A stretch of DNA of 64,000 nucleotides. It comes from Fuerstiella sp. (GTDB lineage: Bacteria > Planctomycetota > Planctomycetia > Planctomycetales > Planctomycetaceae). A model generated the notes under the pieces. It saw nothing but the letters and a program-made list of their open reading frames with translations. It was not told the DNA's origin and did no database searches. A program made the position numbers and the translations under genes. This document shows positions 34,486 to 44,004 of this stretch, one piece after another. The stretch spans positions 50,732-114,731 of the forward strand of contig JAQWOH010000090.1 of the NCBI GenBank assembly GCA_029245955.1, written 5' to 3'. Position 1 is the stretch's first letter. Each line of letters begins with the position of its first letter.

Positions 34486-37400
34486 CGTTAATGGCTCCGG
34501 GATCGTTTCCGCTGACATCGCGTTTGTTCAGAAACTGAGAACTGTTCACGATACTTTCGACCAGACTGCTGAAGCGAAATTCATCGATTTCCAGCTGCGT
34601 CCGCATTTTCTGAATGAGCAGGTTATCCGAAAGGATAAGGCTGCGGCCGAGTGCATAAGATAACAGTTTACGACACAGATTATCCAGAAATTCGTCCTGG
34701 CGATGCTGACGAAGGTAGCCTCTCAGATCGGCCAGTCCGGTTCCCTCGCCCCCGCCGGGAAACGTCGCAGTCGTACAGACGGGCCGACCACCCAGATCGT
34801 TGTCACGACGTTCGCCCACCGGACCATAACCTTCGAAAGCCAGCCCAATGGAATCGAAACGGTCGTGACAACCCGAGCAACTTTTGTGTTCACGATGGCG
34901 GGCCAGCATGTCCCGCAGGGTCAGATCGCCGAGCTTGGACTCATCGGCGGGAAGTTCCGGCACATTCGAAGGCGGCGCTGGGATCTGTTCTCCCAGCAAT
35001 CGTCGCACCACCCAATAGCCGCGTTTTACAGGACTGGTCCGTAGTCCCGGTGCGTTTTTGGTCAGAAAAACCGACATGGGTAACAGGCCGCCTCGGCCAT
35101 AGTCAGCGGCATCATCGATCCGAGCCCAGTGTTCATTCGTGACCAACCCGGCAGGAGTCTCTATTTCATAATGTTGCGCCAAAACCGGATTGACGAAGGT
35201 GTGACGGCCGTACAGAAATTCAAGTACGGAACGATCGTTCTGTGCGACGTCAATAAAGAATCGCACGGGTTCATCAAACATCGCCTTGCGCAACTCATCG
35301 GTGAACTCAGGAAAGCGTTCCCGATCAACCGCGTTGTGCTGCTCAAAACGTCGGAAGTCCAGCCAGTTACCAACGAACTCTGTAGCAAAACCCCGCACTC
35401 GTTCATGTTGCAGCATTCGTCGGGTCTGAACGGCCAATGCTTTCGGACGCCGCAGATATCCCGTTGTTGCTGCCTCCAGCAGCGTGGCATCCGGCATGCT
35501 GGACCACAGAAAATAACTCAGTCGACTGGCAAGTTCGTCATCGTTCAGCGGCCGACGGCCCTGTCCTGAACCGCCCAGATCCAGCCGATAGCAAAAATAA
35601 GGTGACATCAGCACAGAAACGATCAAATCCTGAATTGCGTCTTCGTGGTCCAGGCCGTCATCCATGCGCAGTGACGTGTAGAACGCGATCAGGTCGTGAC
35701 GTTCGGCGGCCGACAGCCTGCGGCGATACGCTTTCGCAGCGAAGTCGAGTGCCGCCCGCAGTTGAGCGGGTTCCGCGGCCTCCCGGGAGTCTTCTACCCA
35801 ACGGATCTGCTGGTTAATATTCTGAAAATAGTGTTCAATGGCCCCCAGCTCTACGTCTCCACCACCGTTCTTGCGAGCCTTGTTCAGATAGACGCCTGCC
35901 AGTCTTTCAATCATGTGTTCGCTTTGAGCGTTCCTGTCTTCCGGACGGGCAAAATCAAATTCCGGATCCCGCATGAACCGCGAGTCGGTCCGTTCGAACC
36001 ACAGAAAGCCCGCGTACTGTCGCGCCGGAGCAGATGCAATGAAGTCAAGCTGTTGCCAGAGACTGTCGATTTCACGTCGTTCCGACTCGTTCAGCAAAAG
36101 CTGGTACAACGGTTCATCGTCGCGAAAATAGCCCATCATGCTGTGAAAGCCGGCGCTCAACAAACGTCCTTTCTCTCCGTCCTGCTTCTTCGCGTCTTCA
36201 ACATATCCGCGCCCTCGCTCCGAAATATAAAACGCGTCCGGAAACACGCTGCAGAAGCGTCTGACAGATTCCTCATGACGTGTGCGGGCTTCTTCTGCAT
36301 CCGGCACCAGAAGCGCTGCGGCGAGAGCGGCGTCAATCCGCGAGCGGGGCTCTGCAGGCGGGGCCGGCTGGTCGGACTGAATTATCGCCACCAGCGCAGC
36401 CGGATCAACGTTCCGTCGATGCGTCGCATATTGACGGTTTCTCCAGAGCACAAACGGCTGTGAACCTTCGTGCACCTGTTCGATGTGCAGATGGTCGAAA
36501 TCTCTGACCAGCCTGCTGCGCACCTGCACGACAAAGTTCCGCATCTCTTCGCAGTTTCCACGCACCGCGTCTCGCTGCCCTGTCGCCGGGAGCTGTTGCC
36601 ACATTTCTCGAAGTATCGCCACGGGGCCAGCGGATATCTCTGCATCGTCCAGTACTGAGCAGATCAACCTGAGATATTTCGCGCTAAGCCCGTTTTGCGT
36701 GGCGACATCGTCCAGAACCATTCCGGCGTTCCCGAGATCCTCGCGATGCCGATATTGCCATGCCGCCTGAAAATAATCAGCGTAGTCGGTGGGCTGCTTC
36801 TGATAGAACTGAATAATGCGTTTCACGCAGTATTTGTCTCGGTCCGTGTCGGTCACAACCGGGTGGGGAGCGAATGCAATGCCTTCAGGGGCCAGCACGA
36901 GATGTTCGACGACCTGTCGCGCCGCGCCCAGATATTTATTCAGCAGGGCTGGTGACATCGCCAGTGATTCACCTGAGTTATCGAAGCCCGCCTCGTTGGC
37001 CGGGTCCACAGGAAATGTTTTCGTTGGTCGAATATCAATGCCAGTCAGATCCCGAATGGAATAGTTGTATTCAGCGTTGCTGAGTCTGCGCGCCAGCACC
37101 GGGCCGGGGTCGCCGGCGTTCCGCGCTGCCTCAACTTCGCGGGCCGCTCTGATCCAGTCGATCACCGACTGCCGAGTGCCTGAATCTGGCAGCTGGTCCG
37201 AGTCCGCAGGAGGCATCTCACTCGCTTCAAGCCGTTCCAGCACTATGGCCCAGACCTGATGATCTTGCGCCACAGCCTGGGGCGATAAGTACGAAGTCAA
37301 ATCAAGTTTCGCTTCCGGTTCATCGCTGCCGTGGCAGTCCAGACAATACGTTTTCAGGAACGGCACAACGGTGCTGCTGAATTGAATATTCAAATCGTCG

Positions 37401-37489
37401 TCAGCCGATTCAGCAGGTGTACCGAACGATACGGCCAGCCAAGCTGTGGCCATTAACGCAGACTGAAGAAAAGTGCGATAACTGCTCAC
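34478..37489 (-). CDS. DUF1592-type protein with two cytochrome c motifs
   Basis: Exported protein of 1003 residues with signal MSSYRTFLQSALMATAWLAVSFG. The domain order matches the planctomycete PSCyt1-DUF1587-DUF1595-DUF1592-DUF1588-DUF1585 architecture: a haem motif CLDCH near residue 50, then RRLSNAEYNYSIRDLTGIDI (DUF1587), SFLYRLD-like YFCYRLDLGG with LNDDELASRLSYFLWSSMPD (DUF1592), a second haem motif CSGCHDRFDSIGLAFEGYG (DUF1588) and a C-terminal RKLLSYALGRSL (DUF1585). The probable role is periplasmic redox or degradation of complex organics; this is inference, as the family is uncharacterised. Its stop overlaps the DUF1552 start, making a two-gene operon. Confidence 0.93.
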   Translation of the reverse strand: MSSYRTFLQSALMATAWLAVSFGTPAESADDDLNIQFSSTVVPFLKTYCLDCHGSDEPEAKLDLTSYLSPQAVAQDHQVWAIVLERLEASEMPPADSDQLPDSGTRQSVIDWIRAAREVEAARNAGDPGPVLARRLSNAEYNYSIRDLTGIDIRPTKTFPVDPANEAGFDNSGESLAMSPALLNKYLGAARQVVEHLVLAPEGIAFAPHPVVTDTDRDKYCVKRIIQFYQKQPTDYADYFQAAWQYRHREDLGNAGMVLDDVATQNGLSAKYLRLICSVLDDAEISAGPVAILREMWQQLPATGQRDAVRGNCEEMRNFVVQVRSRLVRDFDHLHIEQVHEGSQPFVLWRNRQYATHRRNVDPAALVAIIQSDQPAPPAEPRSRIDAALAAALLVPDAEEARTRHEESVRRFCSVFPDAFYISERGRGYVEDAKKQDGEKGRLLSAGFHSMMGYFRDDEPLYQLLLNESERREIDSLWQQLDFIASAPARQYAGFLWFERTDSRFMRDPEFDFARPEDRNAQSEHMIERLAGVYLNKARKNGGGDVELGAIEHYFQNINQQIRWVEDSREAAEPAQLRAALDFAAKAYRRRLSAAERHDLIAFYTSLRMDDGLDHEDAIQDLIVSVLMSPYFCYRLDLGGSGQGRRPLNDDELASRLSYFLWSSMPDATLLEAATTGYLRRPKALAVQTRRMLQHERVRGFATEFVGNWLDFRRFEQHNAVDRERFPEFTDELRKAMFDEPVRFFIDVAQNDRSVLEFLYGRHTFVNPVLAQHYEIETPAGLVTNEHWARIDDAADYGRGGLLPMSVFLTKNAPGLRTSPVKRGYWVVRRLLGEQIPAPPSNVPELPADESKLGDLTLRDMLARHREHKSCSGCHDRFDSIGLAFEGYGPVGERRDNDLGGRPVCTTATFPGGGEGTGLADLRGYLRQHRQDEFLDNLCRKLLSYALGRSLILSDNLLIQKMRTQLEIDEFRFSSLVESIVNSSQFLNKRDVSGNDPGAINDD

Positions 37490-37550
37490 TGTCGATGCGA
37501 CATCCTGTTTATAACGTGCTGTAAAACGACGACAGACTCAATGCCATTGA

Positions 37551-38498
37551 TCACGATGCCACGGGGCCTGACGTCCGGGGAACGACACGGGTCAGCGAAA
37601 CACCCTCGATTGACGGACACCAGTATGTTTCGATGTGCTCAATGACTAACTCGACGCCACGGGCGTGGCTGACAAACGGTTTATCTCGCGGATCATACAG
37701 CGCGTCCGTCAGATCGCGACACAGAACAACATTCTTGCCCAGATACTTCTGCTGACGAATGCCAAACGGCCGCCCCAGCACGCACATGTTGGTGTGCACA
37801 CCCATCAGCACGATGTTGCACCGCCCTTCCTGTTCCAGAAAGTTGAAGATCTCCTGCCCGTTGTCACTAATGCCGTCGTATCCGATGATCTGAATTTCGG
37901 GATGCTGGTGACGATCGGTTGGGACATGCGGCAGACCGACAGGGTCATCGCAGCCCGTCACTTTCGCTTCGCCACGTTTGATATCATCGACGATCGGCCA
38001 CGGGCCTTCGTGTTCACTGTTGTGATAGCACCAGCTCTGAATGGGCACCGGAGGCAATGCCGGACGTGCCGACTTCATACGTTGACGGTAAGGAGTGTCT
38101 TCGTAATGCTTCATACCGCTGCTCGGTGCGTGAATGATCGCCACACCGTGGTCGCGTGCCAGGGACACAACTTCGTTCATGCGAGGAGCCATGCGAGAAA
38201 CTCGCATGGCCGCCAGCTTGCACGGATGATCGGCCCACATGTCGCAGATAATGATGGCTGTCTCGGACGCATTCCACTGCACGGTTTCTTCGACGACGCG
38301 CACATCCTGCGCCTTCTTTTCACGACGTCTCCACGCCACCGCCAACTTTCCCGGCACGTCCGGAAGAGTACGTGTTGAATCGTTTTCAGAGGCGGTGGCC
38401 ATTCCGGACAGGGCCATTTCGGACAAGGCCATAACGCCCGCCGTCCGTCCTGCGGCAATCATGGAGGCACGCCGAGTCAACAAAGTCTGCTGGTCCAT
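37551..38498 (-). CDS. Exported isochorismatase-like cysteine hydrolase
   Basis: Isochorismatase-superfamily hydrolase (315 residues). A basic leader LLTRRASMIAAGRTAGVMALSEMALSG suggests export, possibly Tat. The catalytic triad segments are visible: TAIIICDMWADHPCK (Asp), a mid-domain Lys/His region, and IVLMGVHTNMCVLGRPFGIRQQ (nucleophilic Cys in TNMCV). Relatives hydrolyse amides such as nicotinamide or ureido compounds; the substrate is not evident. The start ATG 38498 has GGGAG nine nt upstream. It is flanked by the DUF1592 gene (61 bp downstream) and the MetE-like gene. Confidence 0.85.
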   Translation of the reverse strand: MDQQTLLTRRASMIAAGRTAGVMALSEMALSGMATASENDSTRTLPDVPGKLAVAWRRREKKAQDVRVVEETVQWNASETAIIICDMWADHPCKLAAMRVSRMAPRMNEVVSLARDHGVAIIHAPSSGMKHYEDTPYRQRMKSARPALPPVPIQSWCYHNSEHEGPWPIVDDIKRGEAKVTGCDDPVGLPHVPTDRHQHPEIQIIGYDGISDNGQEIFNFLEQEGRCNIVLMGVHTNMCVLGRPFGIRQQKYLGKNVVLCRDLTDALYDPRDKPFVSHARGVELVIEHIETYWCPSIEGVSLTRVVPRTSGPVAS

Positions 38499-38651
38499 AA
38501 CGAATCTCCCTTTGTGTGATTGTTCTTCCTGGTCAGTGACGGTTGTCGTCAATCATACCAAACCTGACTGCCACATTCAAAAATTGAATCACATCGCCAT
38601 TTAAATCCTGTGTCCGTTGCCGGATTCAATACACCTGCAGAGTGTCTGATG

Positions 38652-39719
38652 TCAGCTGTATTTTTCGCGAAGAATCCGTGCGGCTGCAACTTCGTTCTTC
38701 AGCTTTGTGTACACCTCGTCCACATCCACTTTGGCCGCAGAACCAGGGGCGAACCCGCATTCCGGATTCAGCGTGATCCGTTGCGGGGCGACGTGCTCTA
38801 AAGCCTGCTCGACGCGAGAGACAATTGTCTCGGCAGAGTCAATCTCACCGGGCAACGTGCTGACCACGCCGAGGCCGATATCAATGTTTTCCGGCAACTC
38901 CCGCAGAACCGACATTTCCCCGGAGCCAGGAGTCGTGAACTCCATCGTGATGTGTCCCACGTCGAGTTTACGAAGTTGCTGCATGATCGGATCGTAGCTG
39001 CCCTGATGCTGTGCTTCCCCTCGCGCTCTCGCTCCGGCTCGGCGACAAAGATGAACGGCAAGGCTGACATCATCGAAATCCGCGACAACCTGATTATCCA
39101 TATCCACCGCGAAATCAGCTGCCTGGTCCGGGTGGTCGTAACCGGCTCGCACCTCCGGGTCGACAAACAGACACAGATGCGGGTCGTCGACCTGAATAAT
39201 CGACACCCCTTCTGCTCTGAGCAATTCAATCTCGTGCCGCAGAATCGGTACACAGTCGCGCACGAAGGCCTCGCGCGACGGATAAGCCTTCGCCGACGCC
39301 ACCGGATCCCACATACGCTCCCCCAGCAATGCCGGAGCCGGCAGTGTTGCCTTGATCTGTCGAGTAGTGAGCTGTTTCAGGAAGGCGACTTCTTTCGCAA
39401 TGAAGCCGGGTTGCCTGGGCGTCAACCGATCAACCACGACTGTCCAGGGGCGGCCGTCCGCCGGATTCAAACTAAGTTCGAACCCATGTGCCAGTTCCGC
39501 GATAACCCCGATGTATGACTTGCGCCACCATTCACCATCCGAGATCACATCCAGTCCCGCCGCCTCCTGCAGTGCGACAACGGATCGAATCGCCGCTCCC
39601 ATCAGCCGTTGATAGTCATCGCCTGTGTGCAGACAATCGTCAGCAATCAGGTCCTTCACGAACTCCGGTCGTGGCATTGAGCCGATAATTGACGTCGGGA
39701 AGAGAATGTTTTGTGTCAT
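38652..39719 (-). CDS. MetE C-terminal-like (cobalamin-independent methionine synthase II family) protein
   Basis: TIM-barrel protein related to the catalytic half of MetE (COG0620), 355 residues, lacking the N-terminal half. The sequence shows FPTSIIGSMPRPEFVKDLI at the start, DVISDGEWWRKSY, IIQVDDPHLCLFVDPEVRAGYD, AVHLCRRAGARARGEAQHQGSYD (His and Cys positioned as zinc ligands) and HVAPQRITLNPECGFAPGS (second Cys). It transfers a methyl group to a thiol, but the donor and acceptor of such short forms are often not folate and homocysteine. AAGGAG lies just before the ATG at 39719. It is followed upstream by the nucleotidyltransferase gene, 82 bp away. Confidence 0.85.
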   Translation of the reverse strand: MTQNILFPTSIIGSMPRPEFVKDLIADDCLHTGDDYQRLMGAAIRSVVALQEAAGLDVISDGEWWRKSYIGVIAELAHGFELSLNPADGRPWTVVVDRLTPRQPGFIAKEVAFLKQLTTRQIKATLPAPALLGERMWDPVASAKAYPSREAFVRDCVPILRHEIELLRAEGVSIIQVDDPHLCLFVDPEVRAGYDHPDQAADFAVDMDNQVVADFDDVSLAVHLCRRAGARARGEAQHQGSYDPIMQQLRKLDVGHITMEFTTPGSGEMSVLRELPENIDIGLGVVSTLPGEIDSAETIVSRVEQALEHVAPQRITLNPECGFAPGSAAKVDVDEVYTKLKNEVAAARILREKYS

Positions 39720-39800
39720 CGTTAGTCTCCTTCTTGACAAGTCGGTGTTCCGCTGTCGCCCGTGGCATAATGTCGCCGATGTATCCTCAGACCGTAGAGA

Positions 39801-40571
39801 TTACGTCGTAGTAAGATGCCGCTCGGTCCAGAACTGTCGCGCATATTCGAAGTCCTGCTGTGTATCAACTTCGATGTATCCGCCAGGGGTGTCGACGTGC
39901 GTCATTTGTCGCCCGGATTCGATCATGTCCTGAAGCAGATGAATCAGATAGGCTTTCTCGAAGAGCTTCGCCTCGCGGTACGGTTTCCCTGAAAATTCTT
40001 CTCGACGCGAACAATAGGTCTGTTGCAGCATCGCGGCTCCGTCCGTCGAAAATTTTGCCAGGCCGATGAATTCGCCCCATGCCGCCGACTCGGGGATCTC
40101 ACGGTGAACACGCGTGATGCGTCCGTTTGATACCGTCACTTTTTCAGCGTCATCACTGGGATGTTCTGATCTGTGTTCGTAGCGCGTCAGCCAGCCCGTA
40201 TCGACACCAAGCACGATGTCGCCATCATTTCGGGCCACGGCTTCGACGATTTCCGGAGTAAACAGAACATCGGAGTAACAGCAAAGAAATGGTTCGTGCA
40301 TCAGGTCTTCTGCATACATCAACGAGGCGAGGATGTTGTTATTGGCCCAGTTGTCGTTGTGGCGGAACGTGAATTCCGGGTAGGCCTGCTGAACCTTCTC
40401 GATGCGGTAACCGCCAATAAACGTAATATCTTTGATGCCGTTCTGGAAAAATGCGTCGACGGCCCAGTCCAGCATCCGCTGTCCGGCCACTTCCGCAAAA
40501 CACTTGGGGGTATCTGCTGTGGTCGGCATAAGTCTGCTGCCACGTCCTGCTCCGATGATGATTGCCCTCAT
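39801..40571 (-). CDS. LicC/PntC-like nucleotidyltransferase
   Basis: NTP-transferase fold protein (256 residues) with the pyrophosphorylase signature IIIGAGRGSRLMPTTADTPKCF, then ITFIGGYRIEKV, NNNILASLMYAEDLM, the metal-site stretch CCYSDVLF, and DAEKVTVSNGRITRVHRE followed by GEFIGLAKFS. The last segments match the choline-phosphate/phosphonate cytidylyltransferase branch (LicC, PntC) more than glucose-1-phosphate enzymes. The likely product is an NDP-activated phospho-alcohol or sugar used to decorate glycans or lipids; the substrate is inferred. It lies between an OPA-type transporter and the MetE-like gene on the same strand. Confidence 0.8.
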   Translation of the reverse strand: MRAIIIGAGRGSRLMPTTADTPKCFAEVAGQRMLDWAVDAFFQNGIKDITFIGGYRIEKVQQAYPEFTFRHNDNWANNNILASLMYAEDLMHEPFLCCYSDVLFTPEIVEAVARNDGDIVLGVDTGWLTRYEHRSEHPSDDAEKVTVSNGRITRVHREIPESAAWGEFIGLAKFSTDGAAMLQQTYCSRREEFSGKPYREAKLFEKAYLIHLLQDMIESGRQMTHVDTPGGYIEVDTQQDFEYARQFWTERHLTTT

Positions 40572-40684
40572 GAGGTCGGTTACCTTGATTTCTTTTCAGT
40601 GTCTTATCCGGACCAAAAACATGTTCCGGTCCGCGTTTGTGCAGCTGAATTCCTCTTCAGCTATGTTGTCTGCCGGACAACTCG

Positions 40685-42076
40685 TCACGTGGCAGTTGTA
40701 CGTGTCTCAGGTGATGCGCTGACATTCCACAGCAGCCCTGCCGCGATGGCGGCGCCCACCGCCCACGCGGCCCACATGAAGATGGCCTGTTCCCACCCGT
40801 ACATATCCAGTGTCCTGCCCGTAAAATAGTCGCCACTGGCCGCACCAACGTATCCCATGCAGTTCACAAACCCGGCGGCTGCCGCGGATGTTCCCTTTCG
40901 TGCAAGGTCCGCCGGTGCAGTACCGACCAGCAAAACCTGTGGTCCGTAAATACAAAATCCGATCATGACCAGCAGTACCATGGTCAGGGGGACGCTGGTC
41001 CTGGCCACTGTGTCATAGGTCAGACTCAACAGTGCCAGCGCGATCAGAAGAATGCAGGTCACCGGTGCTCGACGGCTGCCGAAAAAGCGATCCGTGGCCC
41101 AGCCGGCAAGATACGCACCGGCAATGGCCCCCAGCGGAAGAACGGCGTATTTCAAGGCGGCTTTGCCCACGCCGGTTTCCTGAACTTCTTTCAGATGCGT
41201 CAGGCCCCAATCCAGAAATCCATAGCGGCAGGCATTCAGCAATCCCAGAGCAATGCCCAGGATCCACAGAGACGGATTGGTTATGGTCAGCAGGAAGTTT
41301 TCCTTAACGGAATTTTGTGGATCGTTTCCGGACACCCTGACAGAGGATGACGGACTGGGCGGATGTACGGCAGGAAAGGAATTCGCTGCATCCTCGTTTG
41401 TAGGTTCCGTCCCGGGACCGGCATTGTCGCTGTCCTGTTCCGCTGCAACGGGCCGCTCTTCCAGAAACACCAGCATGATAACGGCTGACGCAACCATAAT
41501 GCCGGCAGGTACAAACATCGCTCCGCGCCATCCCAGATAGCTGGCGGCCTGACCGGACACCACGTAGGTCGCCACAGCCGTCACCTGATATCCGGTTCCA
41601 ATAAGGCCGATGACTTTGCCGCGGCGACTTACCGGAATCCAGTTCGCCAGCACTCGGACACACGGAGTCCAGCCCAGAGATTGTGAATATCCGTTACATG
41701 CCCACATGAAAATCAGAAAATACAGAGCGGTGCCGAATCCAAACAGCACATTCAGTAGTGCCGTTCCAAACATGCCGATCGCCAGCAACTTTCGCGGAGC
41801 AAGTTGTTCCGAAAACTGGCCGTTGATCAACTGCCCGATCGCGTATGCAACTTTGGTGGCGCCAAGAATATAGCCGATCTCTGTCGCGGTCAGGCCCAGC
41901 CCGCCCGCGTCAACCGATTCCTTCAAACCCGGAACTGCTGCAGAAATATTTGTGCGACAGAAATAGAACGCTCCATACGTGAACCATACTGTCCACAGCA
42001 GCGTATTTTCCCCGGGCTGTGCACGAAACACCTGCTGTTTGGCGGGCGACAAACTTGTATCGGACACAGGCGGCAT
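40685..42076 (-). CDS. MFS transporter, organophosphate:phosphate antiporter-like
   Basis: Twelve-helix transporter resembling the OPA family (GlpT, UhpT, PgtP). Motifs include TVWFTYGAFYFCRTNISAAVPGL in helix 1 and the YILGATKVAYAIGQLINGQFSEQLAPRKLLAIG loop, with the helix 1 Arg found in phosphate-ester transporters. A Ser/Pro/Glu-rich central loop (about residues 215-255) separates the halves. Substrates of the family are sugar phosphates or glycerol-3-phosphate in exchange for phosphate. The start is ATG 42076; the frame is open 42 codons upstream without a membrane or signal feature. It neighbours the LicC/PntC-like gene, so import of a phospho-alcohol for activation is conceivable. Confidence 0.83.
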   Translation of the reverse strand: MPPVSDTSLSPAKQQVFRAQPGENTLLWTVWFTYGAFYFCRTNISAAVPGLKESVDAGGLGLTATEIGYILGATKVAYAIGQLINGQFSEQLAPRKLLAIGMFGTALLNVLFGFGTALYFLIFMWACNGYSQSLGWTPCVRVLANWIPVSRRGKVIGLIGTGYQVTAVATYVVSGQAASYLGWRGAMFVPAGIMVASAVIMLVFLEERPVAAEQDSDNAGPGTEPTNEDAANSFPAVHPPSPSSSVRVSGNDPQNSVKENFLLTITNPSLWILGIALGLLNACRYGFLDWGLTHLKEVQETGVGKAALKYAVLPLGAIAGAYLAGWATDRFFGSRRAPVTCILLIALALLSLTYDTVARTSVPLTMVLLVMIGFCIYGPQVLLVGTAPADLARKGTSAAAAGFVNCMGYVGAASGDYFTGRTLDMYGWEQAIFMWAAWAVGAAIAAGLLWNVSASPETRTTAT

Positions 42077-42343
42077 TTCATCTGGTGGGACGGCGGGAAC
42101 AGTCAGGATGAACGATCCTGCACCGAAAATCAACTCGCCACACGCGTCGGAGTCGCATATCGAGCGGCATCGAACGTGCCGTTGAGTTTTCCGGACAACC
42201 ATTCAGCATGCAGAGGATATGGCTGAAACAGTCAACGTGGCCAACTCAGTGGCCTCGGTTCTTTGGCCTTTCCTGCATTTGTTCAGCGAACGCCTTCCCG
42301 CAGTGCGATCGGCCGGACAGAATGAAAGGGCAATCGAATGCAT

Positions 42344-42378
42344 TGGTCCGGACGCATGCAGCAACCGCGTCCGGACCA
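42344..42378. promoter_or_regulatory. 12-bp inverted repeat upstream of the sulfatase gene
   Basis: TGGTCCGGACGC (42344-42355) and GCGTCCGGACCA (42367-42378) are perfect inverted arms around 11 nt. Each arm contains the palindrome GTCCGGAC, and the two palindromes are 23 bp centre to centre. The element is 46 bp before the sulfatase ATG, in the 348-bp divergent region shared with the OPA-type transporter. This suits an operator or an mRNA hairpin. Confidence 0.45.
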
Positions 42379-42424
42379 CATATAAGCTGACGCGCAGGCG
42401 GGGCCGACCAGAGCGGAGGATTTA

Positions 42425-43882
42425 ATGCGGTGGATACATACGATTCTGTTCATGACTGTCGCCTCGTCTGCGTGCGGCGCGCCACCGAACGTGTTGTTCA
42501 TTGCCGTTGACGACCTGCGTCCGGAACTTGGCTGCTACGGTCGGTCTGTCCATTCACCCAACATCGATCAACTGGCCCGAGAGGGAACATTGTTTGAACG
42601 AGCGTACGTGCAATGTGCCTTATGCATGCCGTCACGAGTGTCCGTTCTGACAGGTCGCCGCCCTGACACAACCGGCGTCGTCGATTTCAGTGTACGGTTT
42701 CGAGATATCCTCAGCGATGTTGTGACGCTTCCCCAGCACTTCAGACACCATGGTTATCACGCGGCGGCCTTCGGGAAGATATTTCACAACAATGACCCTG
42801 TGTCCTGGAGCGAACCGCTGTGGAAATCCAATCGTGCTCAATATCACACTGAGTTCGGGAAGCAGGTGCTGAAATGGATCGGCGAAGATCATCGGCGCCT
42901 GACATATGTCTGGGACCTGGGCGACGGCATTACCAAAACGAAAAGGCCGGGCGGCCTGCCGTGGGAGCATCCGGACGTGCCGGATAACGCACTGAAGGAT
43001 GGACACATCGCCGACGCTGCCATCTCACGAATGAAAGAACTGTCACATGAACCATTTTTTCTGGCAGTTGGGTTTCACAAACCACACCTTCCGTTCATTG
43101 CCCCGAAGAAATACTTCGATTTGTATGACAGGGATAGGATTCCTCCGGCTACAAATTCGTATCCTCCTCGAGACACACCGAAATTCGCGACCTACAACTG
43201 GAACGACCTGCGGCACTACTACGGGATTCCCGACGTTGGACCGGTGTCTGAGGACCAGGCTCGCGACCTTAAGCACGCCTATTATGCATGCGTATCCTAT
43301 ACCGACGCCCAGGTCGGACGTCTGCTGCAGGCGCTGGATGCAAACGGCCTGAGCGATAACACGATCGTCGTTCTGTGGGGTGATCACGGCTGGCAATTGG
43401 GGGAACACGGGATGTGGGACAAACATTCAAACTTCGAAACGTCAACCCACGCTCCGTTGATCCTGCGAGTACCAGGCCGGAAGTCAGGAAGAACGAACGC
43501 CCTGGTGGAATTTGTCGACATCTATCCCACGCTGTGTGAGTTGTGCGGCCTGCAGGCGCCCGACGGGCTGGAAGGTCACAGCCTGGGCCCTCTTATCGAG
43601 GATCCAGGTCTGCCATGGAAAGCCGCCGCCTTCAGTCAGTTTCGTCGAGTCATCCCTGGCTACGGCAAAGTGGGTCGCGGCATGGGATATTCGATGCGTA
43701 CAGACGATTATCGGTTTACGGAATGGCAGGTGCCGGGGACCAGCTTTCGAGCGTATGAACTGTACGACCATCGTTCGGACCCGGATGAAAACATCAACCT
43801 GGCTGTTTCAGCCAAATATGAAGACGAGGTGACCGAGTTGTTGAAAAGGCTGAAGGCCGGCTGGAAAGCAGCGCTTCCCTGA
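42425..43882 (+). CDS. Secreted sulfatase (iduronate-2-sulfatase type)
   Basis: Type I sulfatase of the iduronate-2-sulfatase/choline-sulfatase branch. A signal peptide (IHTILFMTVASSACG) is followed by the metal site FIAVDDLRPELGCYG, the formylglycine motif CMPSRVSVLTGRRP (Cys67 converted to formylglycine), HVGFHKPH-like AVGFHKPHLPFIAPKKYFDLYD, and the second metal site VLWGDHGWQLGEHGMWDKHS. It removes sulfate esters from polysaccharides outside the cytoplasm, a common planctomycete trait. The start has GGAGG upstream. A 12-bp inverted repeat lies in its leader. The stop overlaps an upstream frame of the amidohydrolase gene, suggesting an operon. Confidence 0.94.
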   Translation: MRWIHTILFMTVASSACGAPPNVLFIAVDDLRPELGCYGRSVHSPNIDQLAREGTLFERAYVQCALCMPSRVSVLTGRRPDTTGVVDFSVRFRDILSDVVTLPQHFRHHGYHAAAFGKIFHNNDPVSWSEPLWKSNRAQYHTEFGKQVLKWIGEDHRRLTYVWDLGDGITKTKRPGGLPWEHPDVPDNALKDGHIADAAISRMKELSHEPFFLAVGFHKPHLPFIAPKKYFDLYDRDRIPPATNSYPPRDTPKFATYNWNDLRHYYGIPDVGPVSEDQARDLKHAYYACVSYTDAQVGRLLQALDANGLSDNTIVVLWGDHGWQLGEHGMWDKHSNFETSTHAPLILRVPGRKSGRTNALVEFVDIYPTLCELCGLQAPDGLEGHSLGPLIEDPGLPWKAAAFSQFRRVIPGYGKVGRGMGYSMRTDDYRFTEWQVPGTSFRAYELYDHRSDPDENINLAVSAKYEDEVTELLKRLKAGWKAALP

Positions 43883-44004
43883 TGGGGACATCGTTCCGGT
43901 CTGTCGCAGGAGTGTACACTTCAGCTAATGCCAGACCACCTGCAACGTTCCACCTGTTTCGGCCAACAACAGTCTGTCTCCAGCGATTGAGGGAGCACTT
44001 AAAC

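Noticed and set aside
35696..36463. Plus-strand open frame of 255 codons within the DUF1592 gene.
   Set aside because: Antisense to a well-supported gene with two haem motifs, and no features of its own.
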